Counted from the stretch's first letter, positions 35,216-53,975 are shown. The stretch is DNA of 64,000 bases from Lineus longissimus (GCF_910592395.1 NC_088315.1:20471219-20535218); one strand, 5' to 3'. Translations and numbers: made by a program. The notes: generated by a model from the letters alone, not told the origin.

Positions 35216-35860
35216 TGCCCATGACAAAACATAAAATAAAAACAAATTAAATATTCACATTTATGTACCATCCTTTCTGATTCGCTGCCCCACGACGATC
35301 AGCCAATCAGCTTGCTTCTAACAAAACACATGGACAGCCACGTAGTACAATAACAAGTGTGCACATTTTGCCAGCAAAGCGATATTGCACTTCCGAAAGG
35401 CAAAAGGCCTCACTTTTCATCCATTATTTCGAACTTTTCTTCGTGCGAACTAAATAAAGACTTAGCTCATTAGACTATCTGTCATTTAAGATCATTGTTG
35501 CCCTTATTCACTGGAGGATCGGGGCTTTTTAGGGAAGAAATGTGAAATGTCGTAATCGCATTGTCGTCGAAGACATCGGAATAAGAATCGAGAAGTTTCG
35601 TCACACTCTTTGGCTTCATTGAAATTGGTGAAATAACCCATCCGTGACAAGCCTGAGCCCAGGACATTGGGTGTTCTATTCAAAGTGAATATTTCAGCAG
35701 GTAACCGAACGAAAGGGAAATTAGAGTGGTCTGATGTGGATGATCAATAAAAATCAAATCGTGGTGCAATCCAGTTCCAGCCAGCCTGACAAAATATTTC
35801 GTTCACATAAATATTGCTGAGGACATTGGACCTAGGTCACACTGAAAACATTTACTGGAA
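35216..35860. other. Intergenic region upstream of the TMEM263-like gene
   Basis: No supported exon. Contains the presumed promoter and 5' UTR of the next gene. ATTGG at 35318 (reverse-strand words such as GCCAATCAG) could be a CCAAT box. Confidence 0.35.
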
Positions 35861-36673
35861 ATGTCAAATCTGTATCAGTCAGTTGTGTCCTGTCTACAAA
35901 GGGTAAGTAGTAATTAGTTTTGACTTGGCTCCTTCACTCTGACTCCCCAGCCCCCGGCACTGTGAGTGTGATGTGGCATTGCCATTCGGTCTTGGTGAAG
36001 ATGTTCCCCTTATTAGGTCACAATGATTTCCCAGCTTACTCTTGGAAAACATTCTCAAGTCTCCTCATTCCACCATTTGTTCGACTTGGCATATAGACGT
36101 GCAGTGATCTTTTCCAGGGTTCCAAACCTGGAGAACCAGCAATGCCAGACAACGAAATGAAAACAGAGAACGGAGACCCTTCGGAAGTGAAGGAGAATGA
36201 AGCTCCGGAGTATTCCTCAGACAAGAAAACAGATGAAGTCCTTGGTGAGAATACATTTCTGTGAATGAAGCAGAATTCTCCTCTTCATTTTCTTTTGGTC
36301 AGGTGGTGAGCTCAAAAACGCAGTGGGGAACACTGTGTGAATTAGTGCCATATCCCAGAGTCAAAGTCTAGTTGTTCTCTTCAGCTGTTTAAAGAGCACT
36401 AGTGAGCTCTATGAATCTCGTATTTCTGACCTCCATATTCTTGTTGCTGAATCTTATTCAAGTTCTTGTTATTTTTCAGAGCCACAGCCACAGTCGGGCT
36501 ATCTGTGGCGGATGGGAAGTGGAGTTTTCAATGTCACAACTGGTGCTGTTGGTTTGGGTGTAGGAGGCGTCAAGTGGGTGGCGGGAAAATCTTACGATGT
36601 TGGATCAGCTGTTTACAGCAAGGCGCCAGCGATACCCAAGATCAGCTTGAAGAGGAAAGACAAGAAGGAATGA
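35861..36673 (+). CDS. TMEM263: TMEM263-like small glycine-rich membrane protein
   Basis: Three exons in phase: 35861-35902, 36118-36244 and 36480-36673 (TGA), 120 residues. The N-terminal half is hydrophilic and acidic (KTENGDPSEVKENEAPEYSS). The last exon has SGYLWRMGSGVFNVTTGAVG, then LGVGGVKWVAGKSYDVGSA, and ends KAPAIPKISLKRKDKKE. It matches vertebrate TMEM263 in the VT.GAVG..GGV.W..GKS segment and the VGSAV..K.P...KKKDK tail. The middle glycine-rich second hydrophobic segment of the vertebrate protein is missing, while the N terminus is longer, so total length is nearly the same. The molecular role of the family is poorly known; vertebrate TMEM263 affects skeletal growth. It could instead be a diverged paralogue. 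Confidence 0.75.
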
Positions 36674-39600
36674 CCTCGTGTTTGTTATGAATGGGGTCCA
36701 ACGTGCTAATGACAATGTAAACATATCTTATGTATGGCAGTGATATTTTATAGCAATATTAACGTTCGCAAGGTTTTTTGTAACCTCAGGCCAGTTGTCA
36801 AAATTAAGAATGATTCTTAAATTAGTACACCCAGAGGAGGCCGTCAGAATCAACCTGCTAATTATAGTGATTTCACTCTGACGTAAAAATATGAATGCAT
36901 TTAACCCCTTGTCGTAGGATTGCACTAGTATTTCTCATTCCGCAAATCATTTCCAACAGACAGGGATAATGTATCATTGAGGGGTTTGGAATTTGCTGTC
37001 AGATCTTGAACTTAGAATTCAAGATTCTGAAATCTGATCAGTTCAGTGTAGACTATGTGGACATCATGGATGTATTGCATTCTGACGCCTGAAGGGGTTA
37101 AATGTATCATTCTGAACGTGTAACATACCAGTATGTGCATGATTCATTGATCATATGGTGGTACAACCATCGTCACCACTGTTTAATCAGTTCAAAATAT
37201 TGTTAATTGCCACTGAGAGTGAGAATATATTTCTTATGTAGTTGGGGAATGATGACATCAAAACATAAGGCCACTGCAGCCATTCTTATGCAATGCCTGC
37301 CTTATGTTAGGGCCTACTTGTACTACTGTAGTGAATTTTTGTACCGATTAAGGAATGGTGGATGAAATTATTTAATGTTTCCAAGTTAGAATTAAAGATT
37401 GCTTAATGACTGGCATTAGTGACAAGATTCAACTGTGTAGCTCATAATGCATGTTGCTAAACTCAATCTATTATAGTCATTGATTTACTGAGTTTATTAA
37501 CTTTTGAACCTGTTTTTTGTTATGTGAGAGTTTTGCACAACATGTTGTATCAAAGCGGGCAAAACTATTTACCCATTTTGATCATACTTATTTTCAATAG
37601 AATATTTTCCACTTCATGTTGACAGTCACACCTCATGTCCAAATTGGTGTTAGGAAGAGGAAGAGTGCATAAACTGTCTATGGTTCATAATGTAAAATAA
37701 TAACATAACATAGTGTAGATTATTCTAACTCTATATTTTGTATGCTCCCGCAGCATGTCTTATCACTGCCTAATGAAGGGTTTGAGGATGTTGTCATATC
37801 AAAGTAATCAAAAGATTTAGAAGTCTAGGACACGTACGTTCAACCCCTAAACTGGTGTACATGTAACCAGTCAGCAGTAAGGAGACTTTAGGTGGGAGGT
37901 ACGTCATGTTTCGTTGCACGAAATTGCTGTAGGAGTATCTCCTGTCTCACAGATCTAAATAACATCTGACATTTATTTGTTCACTTGATTGGAGGGGGGG
38001 GGCCTCATGTCTCTAGGAAAGTCTATTTGTCTTTTTTTCAACATTATCATCAACGATTCATTTCACCATTGTAGTATTATTCATCATCAAAAACATTCAC
38101 TTTTTTCACTTAGTCCAAAGCTGTGCTAAATTTGAATGTCATACATGTAGAGTGTTCATGTGTGTAATACATAGTTTAGTCTTTATATTGTAAAAGGCTC
38201 AAGTGAATATATGGCTGGGTAACCTGGCCATTCATTCAGTCTACCATCGTACAAGGTTCGGTCGTACTGCTTATCTTGGTGGTTATCAAATCCGATACTA
38301 AAGGCTCAAATCTTGATTTAAGGTACGTTTTGCTTGCATCTGTGGCATTCACATGCCATTGGTAGGGAGACTGTACTTATAGGGAGAGTATTGGCAGGAG
38401 CCAGGTTGGCCGATATAGATGCACAAATGTCCAAGCTGCCTCTGTGTGTCTTTACTTACTATCTCACAGTACATTGGCACAATTTCGAGCTCCTGCTATG
38501 AATATTTTTGTCCCTGAGTGATATCTGACCCAGTTCCCGTTCTGTGCTTTTTAAGTCACCTGGAGACCACCAATCAGACTGTCTTGCTTGAGCATATTGT
38601 TACCCTTAAACATGTACAATCAATGACCCATAGTTCATGTCAGAATGTTTGCCAAATGTGATATCATTCTGAAAAAATAATTAAATTTAATCAGTTTGTC
38701 ACAATGTCTGTTAAAACTAGATTGCAAGTATTGAAATGGTAGCATGTTGACATGACTGCAGGCCTGTTCGTAGGTGACTATATGTCACCACAGTGTAATG
38801 AACATGATGACAGAAGTCGAGGGAAGCATCCTCTGTGTGACAAAGTCAACATCGTCATCCTGACTGTAAGTACTGGACAGCTGGTGCTGTTTGTGTCGGA
38901 ACAACTCTGCCATCCTGACGCAGTTCAATATGCATTGCCTACGAGTCGCTTCAATAACTTGCTGACAGCTGTTACGATTTGTATGCACTTTGTCGATATT
39001 GACGTAAATTATCATGCGTGATATCGATGATGGAATTGACAGCCTATGCAAAATGAAACTGCGAACATATCAGATTTTAATTGTGGTGTATTATTGCCTA
39101 TTGTGCGAGTTCTTAGATTCGAGAAGTAGTTGACGGAGATGTGACGCAGTCGCTTGCTTGACGTGTCATGACATGGGAGTGAAGCGAGGTGCTCGGAAAG
39201 TCATCCTTCTCTCCCATTGTTATGCTCTATCTACTTAACATTTGGAAACACCATGAAAGGGTTGAAAACTTGTAGACTGCCAAGTCGGCTGCTTCATGAT
39301 GTTTCTTTGATGAAAGACAAAATCGTCTTTGTGTTATTTGTACAAAATTTGGGTTTAGAATGACTTCACGCTCATCATACGTTTTCGAATTAGTGCCTAG
39401 CGAACTTTTCAGATTCAATTTATAATCATGCAATATTTATTGCATTTCGTTCTGCTTTTGAAAAAAGAAGCCAATTTTTGGGGTGACCCTGAAATGTTTC
39501 GTGAAATGTCTCAACTCAAAGCTTATTTTTGATTCTTTTCAATGGTTGTTTTTGTTGATATGTTGTGAATCCCCGGATACTGACCTTGCTTGCGTTGTGA

Positions 39601-40654
39601 AAATGAAAAGTTTAATTTCCCAATTCGTGCCTTGGTAATTGGCCTCTTTCAAGGTCAGTGGTGGACGCCGTTACGGGGAAATTAATAGTCTCTAGTCAAC
39701 TTCAAAGGTCAGCCTCTGTTGATTTTGTCGTCGAGTCATGATTATGAATGTCACATTAACAATAAGTGGCATTTCAAGTCTCTTGTGTATTGAAACAAAT
39801 GTCTTTTATTGGTTGACGACTTATTGTCACTAGTTATTGGTTCTGTAGTATAAAACAAGTATATTTGTGCACTACATGTACAGGAACTTAGTCAAGAGAT
39901 TGACACAAGTGCGCAACATTGTGCTAAGAATTGCTGAGAATTACTGGCATTGCTACAATTTCACTAATCCACATATTTTGTAACACCCTGTATGCTCCTG
40001 TACTGCCTTGTTTATGTGGACCATGTCCCATGTAAGTTGAATGATTTTGCTTGTCATTCGTGTATAGATTTCCCTATGGTTAAGGTTTAACATGAAATGT
40101 GACTATATTTTACAGATATTGTATTTCAAATAAAGCAAAGTATATTATCATTATAATGCTGTCTTCATGTTGTGTTTGAATTCTCCATGCAGCTGGTGAT
40201 GAGCCCTCGAGAATGATATAAAGACCATGGGTCACTCTGGGCAGGAACTTGAGAGGATCGCCAGGCACAGAAGACGACGGGGGAAGTGAGTTGTTGGCGG
40301 CCTATGCTCTCTTGAGGAGTGAAGGCCTGGAATAAGTCTGCATGAATCAGTTGTGACCATTGGTCTTACGAGGACGAAGTCACAACCTGAAGGCATGGAA
40401 GTTCATCCTGTTGGCCGTTCAGCATGCCAGTTGTATTGGGCATCGCTTCAGTCAAGTGGGACTCTGAATGCTTGTTCTACCAGAGTGACACAGCACTAGA
40501 TGTGCTGGTATGGACTGTATTGCCTCAGACATCCAGCTGATCAGACCACGCGTGGTGCATGAATAAGCCATAAATATACAGTGATTATTTGTTCATTAAT
40601 CAGCACCATTTATTGTCTTTGATACAATATTGTCTTCGATAAACGTCCAACACA
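36674..40654. other. Long 3' UTR and intergenic DNA between convergent TMEM263-like and COMMD9 genes
   Basis: About 4 kb of AT-rich sequence without exon evidence. AATAAA at 40129-40134 (+) could end the TMEM263-like transcript, giving a 3' UTR of about 3.45 kb. TTTATT at 40609-40614 is AATAAA on the minus strand, 41 bases past the COMMD9 stop. Open frames near 38752 and 38785 show no domain likeness. Confidence 0.45.
40609..40614 (-). promoter_or_regulatory. Putative COMMD9 polyadenylation signal
   Basis: AATAAA on the minus strand, 41 bases beyond the COMMD9 stop, implying a very short 3' UTR. Confidence 0.5.
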
Positions 40655-43492
40655 TTATTTCTTTGTCACAGAAGACAACTGATCCCTTATCTTTCCAAGT
40701 CCATCTAACATGGTTTCAATAGTCTCTTTTGACAATTCTACATTTAATGTGGAAGTCTCTTGCTGCCTCTCTAACTCAAGTGGTGGATCCTGTACCTACA
40801 AATACGAAGGAGAGGTATGCATGAAACAGTGTTTGACAAAATGATACGGTCGAGGTACTATTTACCCACAGTGGCCAGGATAGAAGTTACCGAGAATTGG
40901 AATCCATAAACAAGGGAATAAACCGGCAGCCTCACAATGGGGTTGATACATTGAAGATGGCATCAGGCTGGGAGTTTGACAGCAGCATACACCTAGGTAA
41001 TGACAGGACCGGTCTCTTTTTGCTAAAATGTCTTGTACATGGCTCCACCAGGTATACTTTGGCAAGGTCCTATGATAATAAACAGAAAGATCCAGCTTGG
41101 ACTTTCTAGATCAAGTCAGAAAGAAAAGTGCCACAATCTTCATGAAGACGAGGACATATGACAGATATAGTGCACTCTCTTCTTGTAGCTCCAGTTTGGA
41201 GTGTGCCTTGGGAGTAAGCCTTGTTTTGTATTCTCGTCGCTGGGAGCATCAGATTCTTGGTAAGCCACAGTTGAAAACATTCTGTCCGGGTTAAAGGGAA
41301 CTGGAACCGCCAAGCCAGTTCGTATGACCTCGTTTTCATTTCCCGCGTATCGGGTGATCAGAACGAGGCATGAATGAAACATGGCGCCTGGCTGTCAATC
41401 ATTCAGTGACATCACTACTATGGAATTTACTACGAAAACTCATGAATGAAAGATCGCATGACTCACGTGATTCTCACATGATTCTCAATAATAACAAATT
41501 GAACTGCGCATGCTCGGGCACTGGGGGCGGAGCTACAAATCTGAACTCGAATAGGAAGTTGGAAGTTTGACTTTCTCGGGCGGTGAAAGTCGAAAAGTTG
41601 AATAAATCGCTCGGCGGTTCCAGTTCCCTTTAAATACTGACCTGCATTTGTAATATACAAGTCGGGATAGACATCCTAGCAATGGCGTCTGATGACATCT
41701 TGGTATCAACACGCCAGTCAAAGTCAAGAAGTCGGGGCAAGGAAACTGTCAAAGAAAAGGGCATTACTTTTCAGATACGGGGTCTACAATTAGCCAGGAA
41801 TACCCAGGACTACTACAATTACTACTAGAATCCTATGGTGATGCAATGGCAGCTGGCAGCAGTGATACATGCCCAACAAGATTGGTCTCAATCATCCCAT
41901 GTCGTGTTGGACTTTGACAACTTGCATCATTTTTATGCAATTAAAAAACAGTTAAGTTTAAAGTCAGTTTGATGAAGATGTGTCTCTGTCCACTTTCTCT
42001 CATAATACATGTAAGATTTTCTGCTGTTTGCTGACTAACCTTGACTTGAGATGGCCCTGTTTCTCCAGTTATTCAGGTTGTCCAAGATTACCTTGGTGAG
42101 CAGTTCCTTCAGATTTTTATGGAAGTTATCTGAAATGAAAAGAAGTGTCAGCTAGATTTTGTTCACCTGATGAAATGTTCTCCAGCACCATTTTAATTGA
42201 GGTTGCTTTTTCAACAGTCCAATAGACAATCTTTCCCATTTCGGCAAGACACATTCAGACTTCCTGCTCTTGTAAGTCTATCTCAATGAACCTTATTATG
42301 AGAGATAGACCAACATTGTAAAGGTCATTCGTGTTGAATCCATACTTGTGGATGAACTTAACCTGGGAAGAGAGCCAGCACTGGTCCAGGTTCAGATGAA
42401 GAAAGAAACAAGGATTTCTTGATTAAACCACCGAGGGCGAGAATCAACTGCAAATAAATAAAAATTCTGATATAAGCACAGCAATTTGATAAAACGTTAT
42501 GTGACCTTTGGCAACACACTTGACCAATAGTATAGTATAGATTATAAAATCTGTTGAAATAGATATGCATCAGTGATTCCTTATATTGTTCGTTACTTGT
42601 CCTCAAAGTCAGAGCTGTATTTCACTATTTGGTCCTGGAGAGGGGTCAATAGTCTCTCTGGAGGAGGGGAGGAATACACATTTCGTTGAACTTGTCCAAC
42701 TTACCTTGTAAGATTCTTTCTGATCTATACCAAGAGCCTCAGTAGTTTTCTTCACGACATCCCCAGGGATTTGATTGCTACTCCGGAGCAGGTAGGCTTC
42801 ATTGCTCAGACGTACCACAACTTCTTTACTGCTTGCCTGAAACGGTAGTGAAGCAATGATCGGCTACCACAGCAAAGGTGTGTTGTTGTACACTCCAACA
42901 GAATGCATGCTATTTCATCTTTTTCAGACAGGCTCCAGGCAGACTGCCATGTTTAGGCCGCCACAGAGATTTGATCAGAGTGGACAGTGTTGGGCCCAAT
43001 GTTGACACAGGTTCTCCCCTAATTGAGCTGCAGCCCCACCAACCAACGTCCCTGTTGTTCGTGTACAAAGTAGTTCTTGTGTTGTGACTTTCACCAGTTT
43101 TATTTAACAAGAGTGCCACCAAAGTCAGTAATGATTAATTGATTACATAAAAATGAACCACACCTAGGTCATATGTAGATGCAAGTATGAAAGATGACTC
43201 ATTTAGAGGAAAATAGAGGATTTCATGTGTTGTTGACAGCTAACAAGACACTGTTTTTCACTTCCAACTATCGTCGATAGGTGGCGTTAGATGGTGTAAA
43301 AGTACCTACTTTCACATTCTGACCTATTGTTGCAAATTACAAGCAATAAATATCAATATCTCGCCTATCAACATGTACATTTATCTACTGTTAATGCCTG
43401 GAAAGGACATTTTATGCCTAAATAAGGTGAATAAGAGAGAAAATAATCACTTTTAGCAGAGAAAGTAGCGGATCAAAATCAACTTCGGCCAT
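40655..43492 (-). CDS. COMMD9: COMM domain-containing protein 9
   Basis: Subunit of the Commander (COMMD/CCDC22/CCDC93) complex that recycles endosomal membrane cargo. Six exons on the minus strand, all in phase: 43451-43492, 42705-42836, 42363-42447, 42040-42129, 41642-41745 and 40655-40795 (TAA), 197 residues, against 198 in vertebrates. The N-terminal helical domain has LLKASSKEVVVRLSNEAYL and DNFHKNLKELLTKVILDNL. The COMM domain starts SLPRLLDFDWRVDTKMSSDA with IARMSIPTCILQMQ, and ends NVELSKETIETMLDGLGKIR. The ATG at 43492 has context AAAATGGCC. The first donor (GTGATT) is weak but splits the LLK/ASSK block precisely. The exact length and the TMLDGLG tail favour COMMD9 over other COMMD paralogues. 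Confidence 0.95.
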
Positions 43493-43899
43493 TTTGACGA
43501 TTCCTCCTTCGCTATTCCTCCCTCGCTCCCCTACCGTGGACGAGTAGTACTACATGAAACGTATACAAGACGTACCCAAGAGATATGGTGCACTACTGTC
43601 TCATTGCATTTGCAAGAACGTCTTTAAAATGCATTGGGAATTCACCAGTTTGTTTGTATAAGAAATACATCTATATGCCATACAGCAAGTCAAGAAAGAA
43701 AAATGCGTCATATATTGTATAACCTACGTGCTTAAGATGCAGGCAGATTTTCTTAGTTTAATTTTCGGCACCATACCATTGTTTGTTTCACTCAAGTACA
43801 AATGTCGGGTATTTTTCATTGGCGGGAAATTATAATTTTCAGGGTTGTTACACTGGAGATGACTACCATTGTACCCTGGTGGAAGTCTCCGGAGAAACT
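43493..43899. other. COMMD9 upstream region
   Basis: Presumed COMMD9 promoter and 5' UTR. No exon on the plus strand is supported. It ends where the tandem array begins. Confidence 0.4.
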
Positions 43900-44865
43900 T
43901 GACCCCCAGTCAGAGTACAACACGATGGAGAAGCCAGGACTGATTCGGCCTGGCTGTTACGGTCTAATCTCTCTCATCATGTTGTCAACACGGTGATGCT
44001 CACCATGATGACAGCTTCAGCCAAGGCTGATGTGGCCTGGCCGTGACTGTCTCATCTCTCTCATCATATCAACAACTAGGCAGTGCGGCGAAGACTGATG
44101 TGACCTGGCTGTGACCGTCTCATATCACTCATCATGTTGTCAACACTGTGGAGCAGCCAGGTCGGATTCGGCCTGGCTGTGAATGCCTCATCTCTCTCAC
44201 CATGTTGACAACTTGGCAGAGCAGCAAAGACTGATCTGGCCTGTCTGTGACTGTCTCATCTCTCTCACCATGTTGACAACTTGGCAGAGCAGCAAAGACT
44301 GATTTGGCCTGGCTGCGACTGTCTCATCTATCTCAGCATGTTAACAACTTGGCAGAACAGCCAAGACTGATTCGCCTGGCTGTGACTTTATCATCTCTCT
44401 CACCATATTAACAACTTGACAGAGCAGCAAAGACTGATGTGGCCTGGCTGTGACTGTCTCATCTCTCTCACCATAATTATTGTCAACACGGTGGAGCAGC
44501 CAGAACTGATTCGGCCTGGCTCTGACTGTCTCATCTCTCTCGCCTTATTAACAACTAGGCAGTGCGGCGAAGATTGATGCGGCCTGGCTGTGACTGTCTC
44601 ATCACTCGCATCATGTTGTCATAACGCGGTGGAGCAGCCAGGACTGATTCGGCCTGGTTGTGACTTCCTCATCTCTCTCATCATGTTGTCAACACGGTGG
44701 AGCAGCCAGGACTGATTCGGCCTGGCTGTGACTTCCTCATCTCTCTCACCATGTTGACAACTTGGCAGAGCAGCCAAGACTTTTTTTGCCTGGCTGTGAC
44801 TGTCTCATCTCTCTCATCATGTTGTCAGCACGATGGAGGAGCCAGGACTGTCAAACAGTTGTGTG
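43900..44865. repeat. Imperfect tandem array, about 65-bp unit (GGCCTGGCTGTGACTGTCTC)
   Basis: About fifteen units, each combining GGCCTGGCTGTGACTGTCTC, ATCTCTCTCA(C/T)CAT, GTTGACAACTTGGCAGAGCA or GTTGTCAACACGGTGGAGCA, and AGACTGAT(T/G). Two spacer types alternate irregularly. The same cores appear at 1.74-3.33 kb, more diverged. No coding capacity. Confidence 0.9.
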
Positions 44866-44931
44866 AGCTCACTAGAGCTTGCACTTACATTACAAACTAA
44901 AATTTATATAATATATATTATATATGTATAT

Positions 44932-45395
44932 AAAACCGTCATCGGATGCGCATCCGATATGCCACGAGATCCTTCACCGTCAATTCCCTTACCGTCTTCG
45001 GATCCGATATGCCACGAGATCCTTCACCGTCAATTCCCTTACCGTCTTCGGATGCGCATCCGATATGCCACGAGATCCTTTACCGTCAATTTCTTTACCG
45101 TCATCGGATGCGCATCCGATATGCCACGAGATCCTTCACCGTCAATTCCCTTACCGTCTTCGGATGCGCATCCGATATGCCACGAGATCCTTTACCGTCA
45201 ATTTCTTTACCGTCATCGGATGCGCATCCGATATGCCACGAGATCCTTTACCGTCAATTTCTTTACCGTCATCGGATGCGCATCCGATATGCCACGAGAT
45301 CCTTCACCGTCAATTCCTATACCGTCATTGGATGCCACCCGCAGATTTTTTGTAACTTAACCGTCAATTCCTATACCGTCAGGGATGCCACGAGC
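44932..45395. repeat. 56-bp satellite array with a palindrome in each unit
   Basis: About eight units containing (A/T)TCGGATGCGCATCCGATA, TGCCACGAGATCC and TACCGTCAAT. Most units hold the palindrome ATCGGATGCGCATCCGAT, or its 16-bp core when the first base is T. Two unit types (TTCACC..ATTCCCTT and TTTACC..ATTTCTTT) alternate. The second unit lacks part of the palindrome; the last two are degenerate. The period is not a multiple of three, so the array reads open in all plus frames without being a gene. An AT palindrome (about 44903-44930) precedes it. Confidence 0.92.
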
Positions 45396-46349
45396 TTTGT
45401 TGTCGTTGTAAAGGTTTCGGGGATACGACCAATGCATGCGAGCACCGTCGGCGGAACCCCAAACCGCCCTCTCGATCTATCCGTAAGGACAAGCCACTCT
45501 CGTGACCGTCACAGTTACGGACTCCGGGCCTCCAGACTTTAGAGACCGAGCTTTTCTTTACCTTACAATTACTGTATACTCGGCGCCTCACTTATATGTG
45601 TTGTTTTTTTCACATACATTGTTCTCGTGGTTTACGGAAAAGTAGGCCTAAAATGTTATAGTGTCTAAAAACAATATTCAGTTAATGGAATTACACTTTT
45701 TTCCACTACTGCTTGCTTGATATTGCCCTAACAACTTTTTCATGAATCAATTTTGAGCATTATGTTTACAACGTAGTTATTATAGCACGAAATATGAGTC
45801 TAAAATGCCAAATACTTGCAACTATTATGTTAATCACTGAAATCTTAGTGTACTAATTGCTCGCTATAAGCTAGGTTATTGCGCCCCTAAACCAACGTAC
45901 TGACAACGCTACCTCCCCGGAACTCAAACTTTGACGTGAGTTTTAAATTGTAATCTTACTCTCTATATACCAAAGTGATTTACCTAGGAATACAGTTGCA
46001 CTTCACTGAAAACTAATGATGTGTTGATGAGTTCAATGAATCCTTCGATTCCTTTGGTTTTATTGGCGAACTGACGTCCGACAATGACCCGTTTGACTTG
46101 ACGTGTACCTGCAATGAATTGCCAATTTGTATGTAAACAGATCTATTTTTGGACGAAACTATTCCATCAGTTCCATCTGCCCCCTCTGAGGCATACGATG
46201 GAGATGTCTCTGGGACACGAACATTAACCCCTGATTTCCTCGGGATACTTTCCCGGGGTACTTTCTCAAAAGTCCAAGGGAGCGAAACGACTGGGGGCGA
46301 AAAGGTCAGGGAGCGAAACAACCACAATTCATAAGCCACAAATGCCAAC
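45396..46349. other. YIPF3 upstream region
   Basis: No supported exon. A 116-codon minus-strand open frame (46013-46363) overlaps the YIPF3 start and has no family likeness. The segment probably contains the YIPF3 promoter. Confidence 0.4.
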
Positions 46350-52571
<6,222 letters not shown>

Positions 52572-53099
52572 GGTTAGGTCGGAGATGTTTCTGGTAGCTG
52601 GGTGTCTGATCACGCATTATGCTTGTGCCTGTTCTTGTCATAGTTACTAGACTGTTGTAGGGGGCCAAGTACCTCATTTGCCAATCTTAACCTAAAAGGA
52701 GGACCAAAAGCCAAGGGGTTCATACGATGGCCTCCAGGTGACTAATAGGCATAGATAGGGGACTCACTCTGGTTTGAATATGTGATGAAATATTCCTTGT
52801 TCAAGCATGAATAGTTCCTATGCTGCGACTCATGCAAGATAGGAGGCACCTATTGGCAACGATGTGTAACTTAATCTGGCCCACCTAACCCCTGCCTATA
52901 GAGTCCCTTTAATTGAACAGGGTGTGAGTTTCGCTTACCAGGCTGCTGCGGCTTCCTTTTTGTCTTGTGTTGCTGAGTCTGCTTCAATCAGACTAACATT
53001 TTAAACTTCTGCAATGGGGAATCTCCTATGATGTAGGTGGTAGAACCATGGCTAGTTTGCTATGAAGCCAGTTAACATTCGTCATCACCTGTTGCATTT
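52572..53099. other. Likely YIPF3 3' UTR
   Basis: No exon evidence. Follows the YIPF3 stop; no clear AATAAA before the minisatellite. Confidence 0.4.
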
Positions 53100-53975
53100 A
53101 TATTCTAAACCTCTCTATTTCCACTCCTGGTGTGGCTTGTACTAGTCTTTCTAAACCTCTCTATTTCCTTTCCTGGTGTGGCTTGTAGTCTCTCTAAACC
53201 TCTCTATTTCCACTCCTGGTGTGGCTTGTAGTCTTTCTAAACCTCTCTATTTCCACTCCTGGTGTGGCTTGTAGTCTTTCTAAACCTCTCTATTTCCACT
53301 CCTGGTGTGGCTTGTAGTCTTTCTAAACCTCTCTATTTCCACTCCTGGTGTGGCTTGTAGTCTTTCTAAACCTCTCTATTTCCTTTCCTGGTGTGGCTTG
53401 TAGTCTTTCTAAACCTCTCTATTTCCTTCTCCTGGTGTGGCTTGTAGTCTTTCTAAACCTCTCTATTTCCTCTCCTGGTGTGGCTTGTAGTCTTTCTAAA
53501 CCTCTCTATTTCCTTTCCTGGTGTGGCTTGTAGTCTTTCTAAACCTCTCTATTTCCTTCTCCTGGTGTGGCTTGTAGTCTTTCTAAACCTCTCTATTTCC
53601 ACTCCTGGTGTGGCTTGTAGTCTTTCTAAACCTCTCTATTTCCTTTCCTGGTGTGGCTTGTAGTCTTTCTAAACCTCTCTATTTCCTTCTCCTGGTGTGG
53701 CTTGTAGTCTTTCTAAACCTCTCTATTTCCTCTCCTGGTGTGGCTTGTAGTCTTTCTAAACCTCTCTATTTCCTTTCCTGGTGTGGCTTGTAGTCTTTCT
53801 AAACCTCTCTATTTCCTTCTCCTGGTGTGGCTTGTAGTCTTTCTAAACCTCTCTATTTCCACTCCTGGTGTGGCTTGTAGTCTTTCTAAACCTCTCTATT
53901 TCCTTTCCTGGTGTGGCTTGTAGTCTTTCTAAACCTCTCTATTTCCTTCTCCTGGTGTGGCTTGTAGTCTTTCTG
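53100..53975. repeat. 43/44-bp minisatellite with higher-order structure, about 20 copies
   Basis: Unit: CTTTCTAAACCTCTCTATTT, then a variable CC(ACT/TTT/TCT/TTCT)CCTGG segment, then TGTGGCTTGTAGT. Units differ mainly at the variable segment (CCACTCC, CCTTTCC, CCTTCTCC, CCTCTCC), whose order repeats every three units (130 bp) and more exactly every six (260 bp), from about 53335 on. It begins 0.53 kb after the YIPF3 stop, so may lie in its 3' UTR. Repeated open frames every 130 bp are by-products. Confidence 0.95.

Noticed and set aside
38752-39051. Overlapping 88-89-codon frames on both strands downstream of the TMEM263-like gene
   Set aside because: Mutual antisense shadows with no domain likeness or exon signals.
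40862-41380. Frames inside COMMD9 intron 5 considered as an extra exon
   Set aside because: Splicing 41642 directly to 40795 keeps phase and reproduces the family length; the extra frames break the COMM domain.
44833-45542. Long open frames (143-198 codons) across the palindromic satellite
   Set aside because: The period keeps all plus frames open; translations are shifted copies of the same repeat with no start context.
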